A DNA stretch of 35,217 bases from Clostridia bacterium (GCA_017410455.1 JAFQQT010000081.1:1-35217), one strand, 5' to 3'; shown: positions 1-7,344, counted from the stretch's first letter. Notes: a model not told the origin generated them from the letters alone. A program made the numbers and translations.

Positions 1-618
1 GACGGCGGCCTGTTCACCCCTGAAATGCGCCAGCAGCTGGATACGGTGTTCAGCCGTATGGCACACCCGCTGCAATTGGTGCTGTATCTTGACGAACGCT
101 CCGTATCCACAGAGCTGGAGCACTTCATGACAGAGCTGGCCAGCATGACGGACAAACTAACAGTACAGGTGGCCGAACGCTCCGCCTCCTCGCAGGATAC
201 CCCCTGTGTGCGCGTCTGTCAGCAGGATGGCACATGGACTGGTTTGGCCTTCCACGGCATTCCCGGCGGGCATGAGTTCACTTCCTTTGTGCTGGGGCTG
301 TACAACGCAGCAGGGCCCGGTCAGACGCTGGATGAAGATACACGCCAGGCCATTGCTGCACTGAACAAACCGGTGGAGATGAAGGTGCTGGTGTCCCTTT
401 CCTGCACTATGTGTCCTGACCTGGTTGTGGCAGCACAGCACATCGCGGCCCTCAATCCCAAAGTGACTGCGGAAGTGTATGATCTTGCACATTTCGAACA
501 GTTGAAGAATCGTTATCAGGTTATGAGTGTGCCCTGTCTGGTCGTGAGTAACGAGCAAGTCACCTTTGGCAAGAAGAATATCCAGCAGCTCTTGACTTAT
601 CTCGAAGGAGAAGGCTGA
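1..618 (+). CDS. AhpF N-terminal-type tandem thioredoxin-fold protein (5' partial)
   Basis: The reading frame is open from base 1, so the gene starts upstream of the window; the ATG at 25 lies inside a continuous frame and is unlikely to be the real start. The visible 205 residues match the N-terminal domain of alkyl hydroperoxide reductase subunit F. That domain has two thioredoxin folds, the first without cysteines in the active position and the second with the redox motif S-C-T-M-C-P (Cys135 and Cys138 counted from the window edge; C-H-N-C in E. coli AhpF). The signature G-H-E-F-T-S between the two folds is also present. In the family this domain passes electrons from a flavin reductase to the peroxiredoxin AhpC. 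In some Clostridia it is fused to the C-terminus of a thioredoxin-reductase-like flavoprotein, and the open upstream frame would fit that, but the flavin part is not visible. Cytoplasmic by absence of a signal peptide. Confidence 0.85.
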   Translation, partial: DGGLFTPEMRQQLDTVFSRMAHPLQLVLYLDERSVSTELEHFMTELASMTDKLTVQVAERSASSQDTPCVRVCQQDGTWTGLAFHGIPGGHEFTSFVLGLYNAAGPGQTLDEDTRQAIAALNKPVEMKVLVSLSCTMCPDLVVAAQHIAALNPKVTAEVYDLAHFEQLKNRYQVMSVPCLVVSNEQVTFGKKNIQQLLTYLEGEG

Positions 619-620
619 AT

Positions 621-644
621 ATGAGTAAAAGCAAAACATCTGTG
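621..644 (+). pseudogene. Start of a gene with good RBS, stopped after 8 codons
   Basis: A strong Shine-Dalgarno (AAGGAGAAGG, overlapping the end of the upstream gene) is followed at normal spacing by ATG and the codons for MSKSKTSV, then TAA. Such a well-placed start with only eight codons suggests that the rest of a gene was replaced by the repeat that begins just downstream. A real leader peptide is the alternative. No function can be assigned. Confidence 0.3.
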
Positions 645-660
645 TAAGTGTTGCTGACTG

Positions 661-691
661 TCAAGAAAGTCGCCAAAGGCGAGTTTTTTGA
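661..691. terminator. Terminator-like hairpin after the AhpF-like gene
   Basis: TCAAGAAAGTCGCC and GGCGAGTTTTTTGA form a 14-position stem with 12 matches around an AAA loop. The 3' arm contains a run of six T, so it can act as an intrinsic terminator on the plus strand. It is also the left part of a longer hairpin-rich repeat. Confidence 0.5.
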
Positions 692-835
692 CGAGCTGCG
701 AGGCGAAGCCCCTGCACGGTGGTCTTCGTGCGATTTTGCTTGCAAAATCGTTTCCTTGCACGGAGGAACAGTCATCTGGGCTGCTTGCAGCCCTGACAGT
801 GACGGAGTGCGAAACTCGAAAAAGTGGCGGGTTAT
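661..835. repeat. Hairpin-rich intergenic repeat
   Basis: After the terminator-like hairpin come CGATTTTGC-TT-GCAAAATCG (731-750) and GGGCTGC-TT-GCAGCCC (778-793). The latter is flanked by imperfect arms beginning GCACGG and ending GGAGTGC. The segment forms part of an open frame that runs into the next gene but does not look like protein-coding sequence. It is probably a dispersed non-coding repeat that replaced the 3' part of one gene and the 5' part of the next. Confidence 0.45.
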
Positions 836-1662
836 TGTTTTATCGTTCGGGTGTATCGAAGTATATTGAAGACCATAAGACTGAGTATCTTGCATTTCCT
901 TACCTTAACAGGCAAGTGGATATGAATCTGATCCTCTGGCAGCAGGTATTCAACATAGCCGATGCTTTCGCGTATTGTGTTCGGCGAGCGATGGCAAGAA
1001 ATCATTTTTCGAATGTAGCAGAACCCAAGCGCCCGTTCAGCATCTTCGGATATGTAGACAATGGGAAGGACTATGGTGCCGGTCGGGATGGAGTAGATGC
1101 ACTGAACGTTTGTGGTTTTGCCAGTGTTCATCTTGAGAATATTTATGTCAACCGCATCAAGAAGCATTTTCACTGTGGAATCAATGTGTCTAACGATCCT
1201 CAGATTCAGCTCGCACTCGAGGCGATAGATGGGCTTGATATTGCTTGTTTGTCCGAAAGGGAAAAAGAACAGGCAGTGAAAGCAATTGAGTGCGGGTATC
1301 TGCTGCGTGACGGGAATATGCTCTATACAAAGATTCTTGTGAACACGCTTTCTGATTGCAGCAGACTATTTGACCTCAGCAACGCTTTACAAACCGGTTA
1401 TTTCGATGACGATGCAGAAACTGTTGCAAGCAAACTTGCTGCACTTATCAAGAAGGCTGTGCCGGATCATCTTCTTGGGGAATGGAGATATGCCAACCAA
1501 CTTGCCAATCTGCCCATTTACGATGCAGTGATTGAATGCCTTATTGATAAAGGCATACTAACACCTCCTGAAGACGGGATCGAAGCAGAAGGCTGCTGGA
1601 TGAGTGTTGAAAATAAAGGAATTGCCGAGAGTAACCGCATGGTCGCTCTCGGCAATTCTTGA
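688..1662 (+). CDS. Uncharacterised protein, probably 5'-damaged
   Basis: The open frame gives 324 residues from a TTG, but about the first 50 codons are read through the hairpin repeat and are unlikely to be original protein. The first in-frame ATG in ordinary coding sequence is near 922 and has no good Shine-Dalgarno. From about residue 50 the composition is that of a normal soluble protein, with no signal peptide or membrane segment. I do not recognise the family: there are charged helical stretches, a segment with L-L-R-D-G-N around the middle, and a C-terminal part rich in helical periodicity. Base composition is lower in GC than in genes beyond 2.3 kb. It may be an N-terminally truncated pseudogene. 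The 3' end overlaps a perfect hairpin. Confidence 0.5.
   Translation: MTSCEAKPLHGGLRAILLAKSFPCTEEQSSGLLAALTVTECETRKSGGLLFYRSGVSKYIEDHKTEYLAFPYLNRQVDMNLILWQQVFNIADAFAYCVRRAMARNHFSNVAEPKRPFSIFGYVDNGKDYGAGRDGVDALNVCGFASVHLENIYVNRIKKHFHCGINVSNDPQIQLALEAIDGLDIACLSEREKEQAVKAIECGYLLRDGNMLYTKILVNTLSDCSRLFDLSNALQTGYFDDDAETVASKLAALIKKAVPDHLLGEWRYANQLANLPIYDAVIECLIDKGILTPPEDGIEAEGCWMSVENKGIAESNRMVALGNS
1619..1658. terminator. Perfect 13-bp hairpin over the stop codon
   Basis: GAATTGCCGAGAG (1619-1631) and CTCTCGGCAATTC (1646-1658) are perfect inverted repeats with a 14-nt loop, followed by TTGAC. The stem overlaps the last codons of the upstream gene. It probably ends transcription between this gene and the convergent small gene, although the T-tract is weak. 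Confidence 0.5.
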
Positions 1663-1756
1663 CTATATTAACTTGCTTCTTTGCAATGCAAATGTGAAAA
1701 TGACTTTTTACAGAGCTACACGTGGTTGCTGATGGGCATCGTAATGTGTTGTTCGA

Positions 1757-1984
1757 TTACTTGATGACAATGTTTAGATAATCACGAATCCGCTTGTTCA
1801 GCACCAATTGCGCGTACTCCACTGGAGCATTGTAGACCAACCAGTCCAGTTCTGTCTTTTGCTGCACAGTGTGAGCATACTCCGATTCCACTACAGTGCA
1901 GTCGATACCCAGTTCAGTTCCGTCATCAAATCGCAGTTCCATGCAGCCGCTGTTCATGTTGAATTCGCAGGTGATCAGTTTCAT
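1757..1984 (-). CDS. Small DUF6061-like protein
   Basis: The start at 1984 is chosen because AAAAAGGAG lies at normal spacing upstream; a longer in-frame extension to 2041 has no such site. The 75-residue product begins MKLITCEFN and contains F-D-D-G-T-E-L, L-D-W-L-V-Y-N-A-P and Y-A-Q-L-V-L. I associate this pattern with a small protein family of unknown function (DUF6061) common in Faecalibacterium and related Oscillospiraceae; the assignment is from memory of the motif pattern. It is acidic, soluble and has no signal peptide. It stands alone, convergent to the preceding gene. Confidence 0.65.
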   Translation of the reverse strand: MKLITCEFNMNSGCMELRFDDGTELGIDCTVVESEYAHTVQQKTELDWLVYNAPVEYAQLVLNKRIRDYLNIVIK

Positions 1985-2046
1985 ACGCTTGTTCTCCTTT
2001 TTGTGTTGTGAACAAGCTGTGTAAGCGTGAGTTGGGGGCAATATCC

Positions 2047-2175
2047 TTAACTATGTGATACTCCCGTTTCCCATTTGGAGATGGCCTGGCGGCTCACGCC
2101 GATGCGCTCTGCCAGCGCCTCCTGCGACAGGCCAGCCCTGCGCCGGCAATGATAAATCTTCTCGTTCAGCTTCAT
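2047..2175 (-). pseudogene. Xre-type HTH regulator, truncated after the DNA-binding helix
   Basis: ATG at 2175 has a good Shine-Dalgarno (AAGGAG) upstream. The translation is 42 residues and contains the classic Xre/Cro core: [23 protein letters not shown]. In intact members the protein continues with at least 20 more residues of the HTH domain and usually a C-terminal domain; here it stops four residues after W-E-T-G. The break falls at ~2055, where base composition also changes. An intact promoter and a palindrome lie upstream, so the 5' half is undamaged. Confidence 0.7.
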
Positions 2176-2259
2176 AACAGGCTCCTTTCCGCCCGCCCGG
2201 GCAGCTTCACGATACCACAGAGTGCGGTTGCAATGCTGCCTTCAGGGGCTGGAACTTCC

Positions 2260-2274
2260 GCAACCAGCGGTTGC
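2260..2274. promoter_or_regulatory. Palindromic operator candidate
   Basis: GCAACC-AGC-GGTTGC is a perfect 6-bp inverted repeat with a 3-bp centre; a further GGTTGC half-site lies at 2226-2231. It sits ~30 bp downstream of the -10 element of the leftward xre promoter, inside the xre leader. That is where Xre-family repressors often bind to control their own gene. Confidence 0.45.
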
Positions 2275-2303
2275 AGCCGGGAATTTCAGGGGGGTTCATG
2301 CTG

Positions 2304-2332
2304 ATTATAGCATGCTTTGCCTGCCTGAGCAA
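2304..2332 (-). promoter_or_regulatory. Sigma-A promoter of the truncated xre gene
   Basis: On the minus strand -35 TTGCTC (2332-2327) and perfect -10 TATAAT (2309-2304) are separated by 17 bp. It points to the xre fragment. Confidence 0.65.
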
Positions 2333-2334
2333 CC

Positions 2335-2363
2335 TTGCGTGCCGCTGGCATGTGTCGTATAAT
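2335..2363 (+). promoter_or_regulatory. Sigma-A promoter of the glycosidase-like gene
   Basis: -35 TTGCGT (2335-2340), 17-bp spacer, perfect -10 TATAAT (2358-2363). The two divergent promoters at 2304-2363 are back to back. Since transcription would start at ~2370, the in-frame ATGs at 2335-2368 cannot all be used and the start at 2392 is supported. Confidence 0.7.
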
Positions 2364-2391
2364 GGAAGCACTGATGAGAGGAGGTCTGCGC

Positions 2392-4410
2392 ATGATCGAC
2401 CGCCGCGCCTGGGTCAGCCGCCACGACCCCATCCTGCGCGCCCGTGCCCCGCAGAGCCCGCTGACGGTGGGCAACGGCAGCCTCGCCTTCACGGCGGACG
2501 TGACCGGCCTGCAGACGCTTTGCGACGCACATGCCGCCGCCACGCCCCTGTGCACCATGGCGGACTGGGGCTGGCACACCACGCCCGCGCCCACGGGGTC
2601 GGGCCGCTGGACGCTGGATGACCTGCGCATGGAGCCCTTCGATTTTGAGGGCCGGGAGGTGCGCTATGCCCGCACGCGCTACCCGGAGACGGCGGAGGTG
2701 TACGACTGGCTGCGGGTCAATCCGCACCGGGCGAACCTCGTGCGGGTCGGCCTGCGGGTGAACGGAGAGTCCCTTGCGGCGGAGGACTTCACCGACCTGC
2801 ATCAGCAGCTGCACCTGTATGCCGGGCTGCTGGAAAGCTGCTGGACGCTGGCGGGCGCGCGGGGCCGCGTGATCACGGCCTGCGACCCGGAGCGGGATGT
2901 GCTGGCCTTCTGCATCGAATGCCCGCTGCTGGTGCGCGGGCTGACGGTGGAGCTGGACTTCCCCTGCGGCTCGCCGGAGATCGCCGGGGCGGACTGGGAC
3001 GCCCCGGAGCGGCACACGACCCGCCTGGAGGGCTGCGTCGCCTACCGGGAGATGGACGACCTGCGCTACGCCGTGCGCATCGACGCGGGGAGTGCGGATG
3101 TGGCACAGACCGGCCCGCACCGCATCCGCATTACGGCGGCGGGGGAAACGCTGGATTTCTGCCTGACCTTCGCGAGGGATGAGGAAGCGGCACCCTCCGA
3201 CGCGGCGGATGTGCTGCGCCGGAGCGGCGAAGGGTGGGCGGCCTTCTGGCAGCGGGGCGGCGCGATCGACCTGAGCGGCGCGGCTGATCCCCGGGCGGCG
3301 GAGTTCGAAAGGCGGATCGTGCTGAGCCTGTACCAGCTGGCCGTCAACAGCGCGGGGCGCATGCCGCCGGCGGAAACGGGCCTCGTGTGCAACAGCTGGT
3401 ACGGCAAGGCGCACCTTGAGATGCACTTCTGGCACATGGCGTGGGCACCCCTGTGGGGGCAGGGGGAGCTGCTGGAACGCAGCCTGCCCTGGTACCACGC
3501 GCACCTCCCGCAGGCGCGGGAAAACGCCGCCCGAAACGGCTACCGAGGCGCGCGCTGGCCCAAGATGATCGCCGATACAGGCGTTGACAGCCCGTCCACC
3601 ATCGCCACGCTCCTGGTGTGGCAGCAGCCGCATCTGCTGACGATGCTGACGCTGCTGCTGCGGACGATGGACGCCCCGCGCAGGCCGGCATTCCTCAGGG
3701 AACACTGGCCGCTGATCCGGGAAACGGCGGCCTTCATGGCGGACTATGCCGCGCCGGATGCCGGGGGCATGTACCACATCGCCCCGCCGGTGATCCCGGT
3801 GCAGGAGCGCTTTGAACCGGCGGAGACCCTTGACCCGGCCTTCGAGGCGGCGTACTGGCGCTTCGGGCTGACGCTGGCCATCGACTGGGCGGAGCGGCTG
3901 GGCGAGGCCGTACCGGAGGAATGGCGGCGCGTGCGCGACCGCATGGCACTGCCGCCGGTGCGATGCGGCCTGTATGCCGCCCATGCTGCAGCGGAGGATC
4001 CCCTGGGCGGCGCGGATGATCACCCGTCGATGCTCATGTGCCTGGGCGTGCTGCCGGGAGCGGAGATCGACCGTGAGACCATGGCGCGGACGCTGCAGGC
4101 CGTGCTTGACCGGTGGGATTTCGCGTCCCTGTGGGGCTGGGACTTCGCCGTGATGGCCATGACCGCCCAGCGGCTGGGCGACCCGGCCCGGGCTATCGAC
4201 CTGCTGCTGCATCCGGCGGAAAAGAACGCCTACGTCGCCAGCGGCCACAACCGGCAGGCGGATCGCCGAGACCTGCCCCTGTACCTGCCCGGCAACGGCA
4301 GCCTCCTGCTGGCCGCGGCGATGCTGGCCGCCGGAGGGGATGACTGCGAGCCCGCCTTTGCGGCAGCGGGGTGGGACGTCGTTTGCGAGGGGATTCACCC
4401 CTATTTCTGA
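2392..4410 (+). CDS. Six-hairpin glycosidase-like protein (GH65/GH95-like fold)
   Basis: The ATG at 2392 follows GAGGAGG at ideal spacing and lies just downstream of a consensus promoter; the product has 672 residues and no signal peptide, so it should be cytoplasmic. The N-terminal third (from S-P-L-T-V-G-N-G-S-L-A-F-T-A-D-V-T-G-L-Q) resembles the beta-sandwich that precedes the (alpha/alpha)6 barrel in six-hairpin glycosidases. In the middle, E-T-G-L-V-C-N-S-W-Y-G-K followed by L-E-M-H-F-W-H carries a glutamate placed like the general acid of GH65 enzymes. The C-terminal part has W-G-W-D-F and L-P-G-N-G-S-L-L-L-A-A-A. Family membership and substrate are inferred from pattern only; it could be a phosphorylase-like or hydrolase-type enzyme for an oligosaccharide. 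It shares a short operon with the GNAT gene 21 bp downstream. Confidence 0.6.
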   Translation: MIDRRAWVSRHDPILRARAPQSPLTVGNGSLAFTADVTGLQTLCDAHAAATPLCTMADWGWHTTPAPTGSGRWTLDDLRMEPFDFEGREVRYARTRYPETAEVYDWLRVNPHRANLVRVGLRVNGESLAAEDFTDLHQQLHLYAGLLESCWTLAGARGRVITACDPERDVLAFCIECPLLVRGLTVELDFPCGSPEIAGADWDAPERHTTRLEGCVAYREMDDLRYAVRIDAGSADVAQTGPHRIRITAAGETLDFCLTFARDEEAAPSDAADVLRRSGEGWAAFWQRGGAIDLSGAADPRAAEFERRIVLSLYQLAVNSAGRMPPAETGLVCNSWYGKAHLEMHFWHMAWAPLWGQGELLERSLPWYHAHLPQARENAARNGYRGARWPKMIADTGVDSPSTIATLLVWQQPHLLTMLTLLLRTMDAPRRPAFLREHWPLIRETAAFMADYAAPDAGGMYHIAPPVIPVQERFEPAETLDPAFEAAYWRFGLTLAIDWAERLGEAVPEEWRRVRDRMALPPVRCGLYAAHAAAEDPLGGADDHPSMLMCLGVLPGAEIDRETMARTLQAVLDRWDFASLWGWDFAVMAMTAQRLGDPARAIDLLLHPAEKNAYVASGHNRQADRRDLPLYLPGNGSLLLAAAMLAAGGDDCEPAFAAAGWDVVCEGIHPYF

Positions 4411-4431
4411 TCTTCAGGAGGCCTGAACGAC

Positions 4432-4923
4432 ATGAATGTCAGCATTGAACCCATCATGATAGAGCAGAAGCCCGTGTTCGTGCAGCTGATGGAGCTGTAC
4501 AGCTACGACTTTTCGGAGTACTCCGGCGAGGACGTGAGCGAGTACGGCTACTTCGGCTACCCCCACATCGACGACTATTGGAACGAGCCGGGCCGGTATC
4601 CCTTCTTCATCCGCGTGGATGGAAAGCTGGCGGGGCTGGCGCTGGTCAGGTCCTGTTGCGAATATGCACAGCTGGCGCACCCGCACTGCATGGCCGAGTT
4701 CTTCGTGATGCGCAAGTATCGGCGCAGAGGCGTGGGGCGCATCGCTGCAGGAATGGTGTTCGACCGTTTCCCCGGCGGCTGGGAGGTGTCCCAGTGGCGC
4801 AGCAATCTGCCCGCGCAGCGCTTCTGGCAGCGGGTGATCAGCGGGTACACCCACGGGCGATACGACGCATTCGACTGTGCTGAGCAGGACGTGGTCGGGT
4901 TCACTTTCGACAACTCGGACTGA
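4432..4923 (+). CDS. GNAT-family N-acetyltransferase
   Basis: 163 residues; start follows CAGGAGG at normal spacing and lies 21 bp after the preceding gene, so the two are probably cotranscribed. The acetyl-CoA pyrophosphate loop is visible as F-F-V-M-R-K-Y-R-R-R-G-V-G-R-I-A-A (R-R-x-G-x-G), preceded by a beta strand typical of motif A. The C-terminal segment R-S-N-L-P-A-Q-R-F-W-Q-R corresponds to motif B, where the substrate side often carries N-x-x-A-x-x-F-W/Y. The acceptor substrate is unknown; no signal peptide. Acetylation of a small amine or sugar is possible. Confidence 0.8.
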   Translation: MNVSIEPIMIEQKPVFVQLMELYSYDFSEYSGEDVSEYGYFGYPHIDDYWNEPGRYPFFIRVDGKLAGLALVRSCCEYAQLAHPHCMAEFFVMRKYRRRGVGRIAAGMVFDRFPGGWEVSQWRSNLPAQRFWQRVISGYTHGRYDAFDCAEQDVVGFTFDNSD

Positions 4924-4931
4924 ATGAAGCA

Positions 4932-4961
4932 GGCCATCCTCCACGGTAAGCGGGGATGGCC
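4932..4961. terminator. Weak hairpin between convergent genes
   Basis: GGCCATCC (4932-4939) and GGATGGCC (4954-4961) form an 8-bp stem with a 14-nt loop between the two convergent genes. There is no clear T-tract on either side, so it is a possible but weak bidirectional terminator. Confidence 0.4.
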
Positions 4962-4966
4962 CGTTG

Positions 4967-6268
4967 TCATGTGTCGCTCCGGAGCAGCAGCACCCAGTCG
5001 TTGTGCCCGGCGGCCTTCACCGGCGGGGTGAAGCGGTGCATCTCCGGCGGGATGGGCCCGATGGGGCGGCGCGTGCCGTCTGCCGGGTCGAGCCAGCAGC
5101 CCGTCATCCCGGCGGGGAGCTGCGAGGCGTCCACTGAGAAGGGCTGCCCGGTGTGGCTGTAGACGCACAGGGCGCGGGGCGTGCGGAGGGCGAGGTTGTG
5201 GGCGTAGCGTTCGCCGTTATCCGGCAGCAGGTGCTGGGCGGGTTCGCCCTGCTGCCAGCCGATCTCCTCCATCAGGCGGCGCAGGTGGATCATCTGCCCG
5301 CTGCCGGGGGCGGCGAGGGCCTCCTGCCAGGTCTCCTGCACGCCGTAGCTGCCTGCATCGCCGGGGCGGTGGAACTGCATCACGGCGTTGTGCCCGTAGG
5401 TGAAGCCAGCCGCGCCTGCCAGGAGCGACCACCAGGCGTAGCGGCGCACGTCGTGGGCCTGCCAGCGGGGCTGGGCAGGGTCGTGCAGTCCCTGGGGGAT
5501 GCCCTCGTAGCCGGGCTCACCGTCCAGCGTGGGGCGGACGGGCGCCAATGCGCGGTCGTGCTGAACGTAGCGGTAGTTGTCCTCGCCGAAGGAGCGCTCG
5601 GTGGGGGCGCGGTCGTCCCAGGCGTGCATGACGGTCTGGTCGTAGCGGCGGTGGCCGGACTGGAACATGTGGAAGTCCAGCCAGGGCGCCTGCTGGAACC
5701 ACATGGAGGAATCGCAGCGGCCGAAGGGGTGGAAGCCGATGAGCTGCCCGGGGCACTTTTCCCTGAGGCAGCGGCCGATGCGGCCAAAGTCCTCCGGCGC
5801 ATCCGAACCCCGTACGTCGCCGCCGCACAGCCACAGCACGTTGCTGCAGCTGCCGAAGTGCGCGGCCAGATGGTCGGTGTAGTGGTCGATGGCTTCGCCG
5901 CTCAGCTGGCCGTTCTTCACGAATGCGCCCCAGCTGGGCAGCAGCGCCATCATCAGCCCGCGCTCCGCCGCCGCGTCCACAATGCGGCGCACCTGCGGCC
6001 AGTAGGCATCCGGCGCGTCGTCCGGGTTGGGGCGGGCGAAGTCATCGCCGATGAGGGCGGGGGAGCCCCCGGGGTTTGCATAGCCCCGCGTGTGCACCAG
6101 CGTCGCCTGAATGACGGTGAAGCCTTTGCCGGCGCGGTCGTCCAGATAGGCGAGGGCTTCGGGGAAGGTGAGCTTGCTCAGGAGCAGCCAGGCCGTGTCG
6201 CCCAGCCAGAAGAAGGGCGCGCCGTCCTGCAGGAAATGGCGGCGGTCGGCAGCGAGGGTCAGGGGCAT
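4967..6268 (-). CDS. DUF4038 glycoside hydrolase (GH140 apiosidase-like)
   Basis: The start at 6268 is preceded by AAAAGGAGATGATCCC and by a promoter at 6290-6318; upstream in-frame starts lie inside or before that promoter. The 433-residue product has the (beta/alpha)8 barrel pattern of the DUF4038 family: F-F-W-L-G-D-T-A-W near residues 19-27, the G-F-T-V-I-Q segment, W-G-A-F-V-K-N-G-Q, N-V-L-W-L-C-G-G-D, and D-G-E-P-G-Y-E, where the acidic pairs in G-G-D and D-G-E-P are the expected catalytic residues. The C-terminal ~90 residues (R-T-P-R-A-L-C-V-Y-S through W-V-L-L-L) match the small beta domain often found behind DUF4038 (annotated as a collagen-binding-like domain). GH140 apiosidases act on rhamnogalacturonan-II side chains, but the family is broad. 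No signal peptide, so it probably acts on imported oligosaccharides. Confidence 0.8.
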   Translation of the reverse strand: MPLTLAADRRHFLQDGAPFFWLGDTAWLLLSKLTFPEALAYLDDRAGKGFTVIQATLVHTRGYANPGGSPALIGDDFARPNPDDAPDAYWPQVRRIVDAAAERGLMMALLPSWGAFVKNGQLSGEAIDHYTDHLAAHFGSCSNVLWLCGGDVRGSDAPEDFGRIGRCLREKCPGQLIGFHPFGRCDSSMWFQQAPWLDFHMFQSGHRRYDQTVMHAWDDRAPTERSFGEDNYRYVQHDRALAPVRPTLDGEPGYEGIPQGLHDPAQPRWQAHDVRRYAWWSLLAGAAGFTYGHNAVMQFHRPGDAGSYGVQETWQEALAAPGSGQMIHLRRLMEEIGWQQGEPAQHLLPDNGERYAHNLALRTPRALCVYSHTGQPFSVDASQLPAGMTGCWLDPADGTRRPIGPIPPEMHRFTPPVKAAGHNDWVLLLRSDT

Positions 6269-6289
6269 GGGATCATCTCCTTTTCTGCC

Positions 6290-6318
6290 ATTATAGCGCA
6301 GCCGATCCGCATCGGCAA
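6290..6318 (-). promoter_or_regulatory. Sigma-A promoter of the DUF4038 gene
   Basis: Minus-strand -35 TTGCCG (6318-6313), 17-bp spacer, perfect -10 TATAAT (6295-6290), with the Shine-Dalgarno beginning about 10 bp downstream. Confidence 0.65.
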
Positions 6319-6322
6319 GGGC

Positions 6323-6351
6323 TGGATTTTCCGGCGGGATTGCGCTATAAT
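6323..6351 (+). promoter_or_regulatory. Promoter of the GluQRS-like gene (weak -35)
   Basis: Perfect -10 TATAAT at 6346-6351; the -35 position with a 17-bp spacer reads TGGATT, a poor match. It lies divergent to the DUF4038 promoter. Transcription from here would begin at ~6358, which excludes the upstream GTG at 6354 as a start. Confidence 0.5.
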
Positions 6352-6383
6352 GGGTGCATTCCATCAGAAAGGCGGCGCTGACC

Positions 6384-7304
6384 ATGTCCATCCCCACCGG
6401 ACGCTTCGCCCCCACCCCCAGCGGGCGGCTTCACCTGGGCAACATCCTCTGCGCGATGCTGGCGTACCTCTCCGTGCGCAGCAAGGGCGGGCGGTTCCTG
6501 CTGCGCATCGAGGACGTTGATATCCCCCGCTGCCCGCGCAGGCTCGCCCGGCAGGCCATCGACGATCTGCGCTGGCTGGGCTTCACCTGGGATGAGGAAC
6601 CCCTGTACCAGTCCGACCGGACGGAGATCTACCGCGAAGCCCTCGACCGCCTGACTGCCGGAGGCCATGTCTACCCCTGCTTCTGCACCCGGGCGCAGCT
6701 GATGAGCCTGGCCGCGCCGAATCTGGGGGACACGCAGGTGGTGTACAACCGCGCCTGCGCATTTCTCACGCCGGAGGAAGTTGCCGGGCGGGCGAAGACC
6801 CGCGCCCCCGCCATGCGCCTGCGGGTGCCGGAGGAGGAGGTCACCTTCGTGGACGGCCTCTACGGGGCGCAGCGGGAGAACCTCGCAAGGGACTGCGGCG
6901 ACTTCATCCTCCGCCGCTCCGACGGGCTCTACGGCTATCAGCTGGCCGTGGTGGTGGATGACGCTTTGACGGGCGTGACGGAGGTCGTGCGCGGGCGGGA
7001 CATCCTTTCAGCCACGCCCCGGCAGCTGTATCTGCAGCGGCTGCTGGGCCATCCGCAGCCGGAGTACGTGCACATCCCCCTGCTGACGGACGCGCAGGGC
7101 CGCCGCCTGGCCAAGCGGGACAGGGACCTGGACCTGACGGCCCTCAGCCAGCGGTTCACGCCGGAGGAGATCATCGGGCGGCTGGCCTGCAGCGCGGGGG
7201 TGCTGGACGAGGTGCGCCCGGCGTCGCTGGAGAGCCTGATTCCCCTGTTCGACTGGGCGAAGGTGAAGCGGGAGGATCTCCGCCTGACGGGGTTCGGGGA
7301 ATGA
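6384..7304 (+). CDS. gluQ: Glutamyl-Q tRNA(Asp) synthetase-like enzyme
   Basis: 306 residues from the ATG at 6384, after a weak Shine-Dalgarno (AAAGGCGG). The catalytic core of glutamyl-tRNA synthetase is present without the anticodon-binding domain, as in GluQRS. R-F-A-P-T-P-S-G-R-L-H-L-G-N (HIGH-type motif H-L-G-N at 17-20) forms the adenylate site and R-L-A-K-R-D at 241-246 is the KMSKS-type loop. A zinc site typical of GluQRS is seen as Cys99-x-Cys101 and Tyr121-x3-Cys125. The enzyme attaches glutamate to the queuosine base at position 34 of tRNA(Asp) and so modifies tRNA rather than charging it. Length matches GluQRS (~300) rather than GltX (~480). It appears monocistronic; the next gene has its own strong promoter. 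Confidence 0.85.
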   Translation: MSIPTGRFAPTPSGRLHLGNILCAMLAYLSVRSKGGRFLLRIEDVDIPRCPRRLARQAIDDLRWLGFTWDEEPLYQSDRTEIYREALDRLTAGGHVYPCFCTRAQLMSLAAPNLGDTQVVYNRACAFLTPEEVAGRAKTRAPAMRLRVPEEEVTFVDGLYGAQRENLARDCGDFILRRSDGLYGYQLAVVVDDALTGVTEVVRGRDILSATPRQLYLQRLLGHPQPEYVHIPLLTDAQGRRLAKRDRDLDLTALSQRFTPEEIIGRLACSAGVLDEVRPASLESLIPLFDWAKVKREDLRLTGFGE

Positions 7305-7315
7305 GGCCGCCACGG

Positions 7316-7344
7316 TTGACAGCGCACAACCGATCTGCTATAAT
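7316..7344 (+). promoter_or_regulatory. Perfect consensus sigma-A promoter of the ECF gene
   Basis: TTGACA (7316-7321), 17-bp spacer, TATAAT (7339-7344): both hexamers are identical to consensus. Predicted transcription start ~7351. Such a strong promoter makes the terminator-like leader downstream meaningful. Confidence 0.85.

Noticed and set aside
2305-4398. Long open frame opposite the six-hairpin glycosidase gene
   Set aside because: It arises from codon bias in GC-rich DNA; the translation is Arg/Gly/His-rich low complexity with no domain, and the plus-strand gene has promoter, RBS and family motifs.
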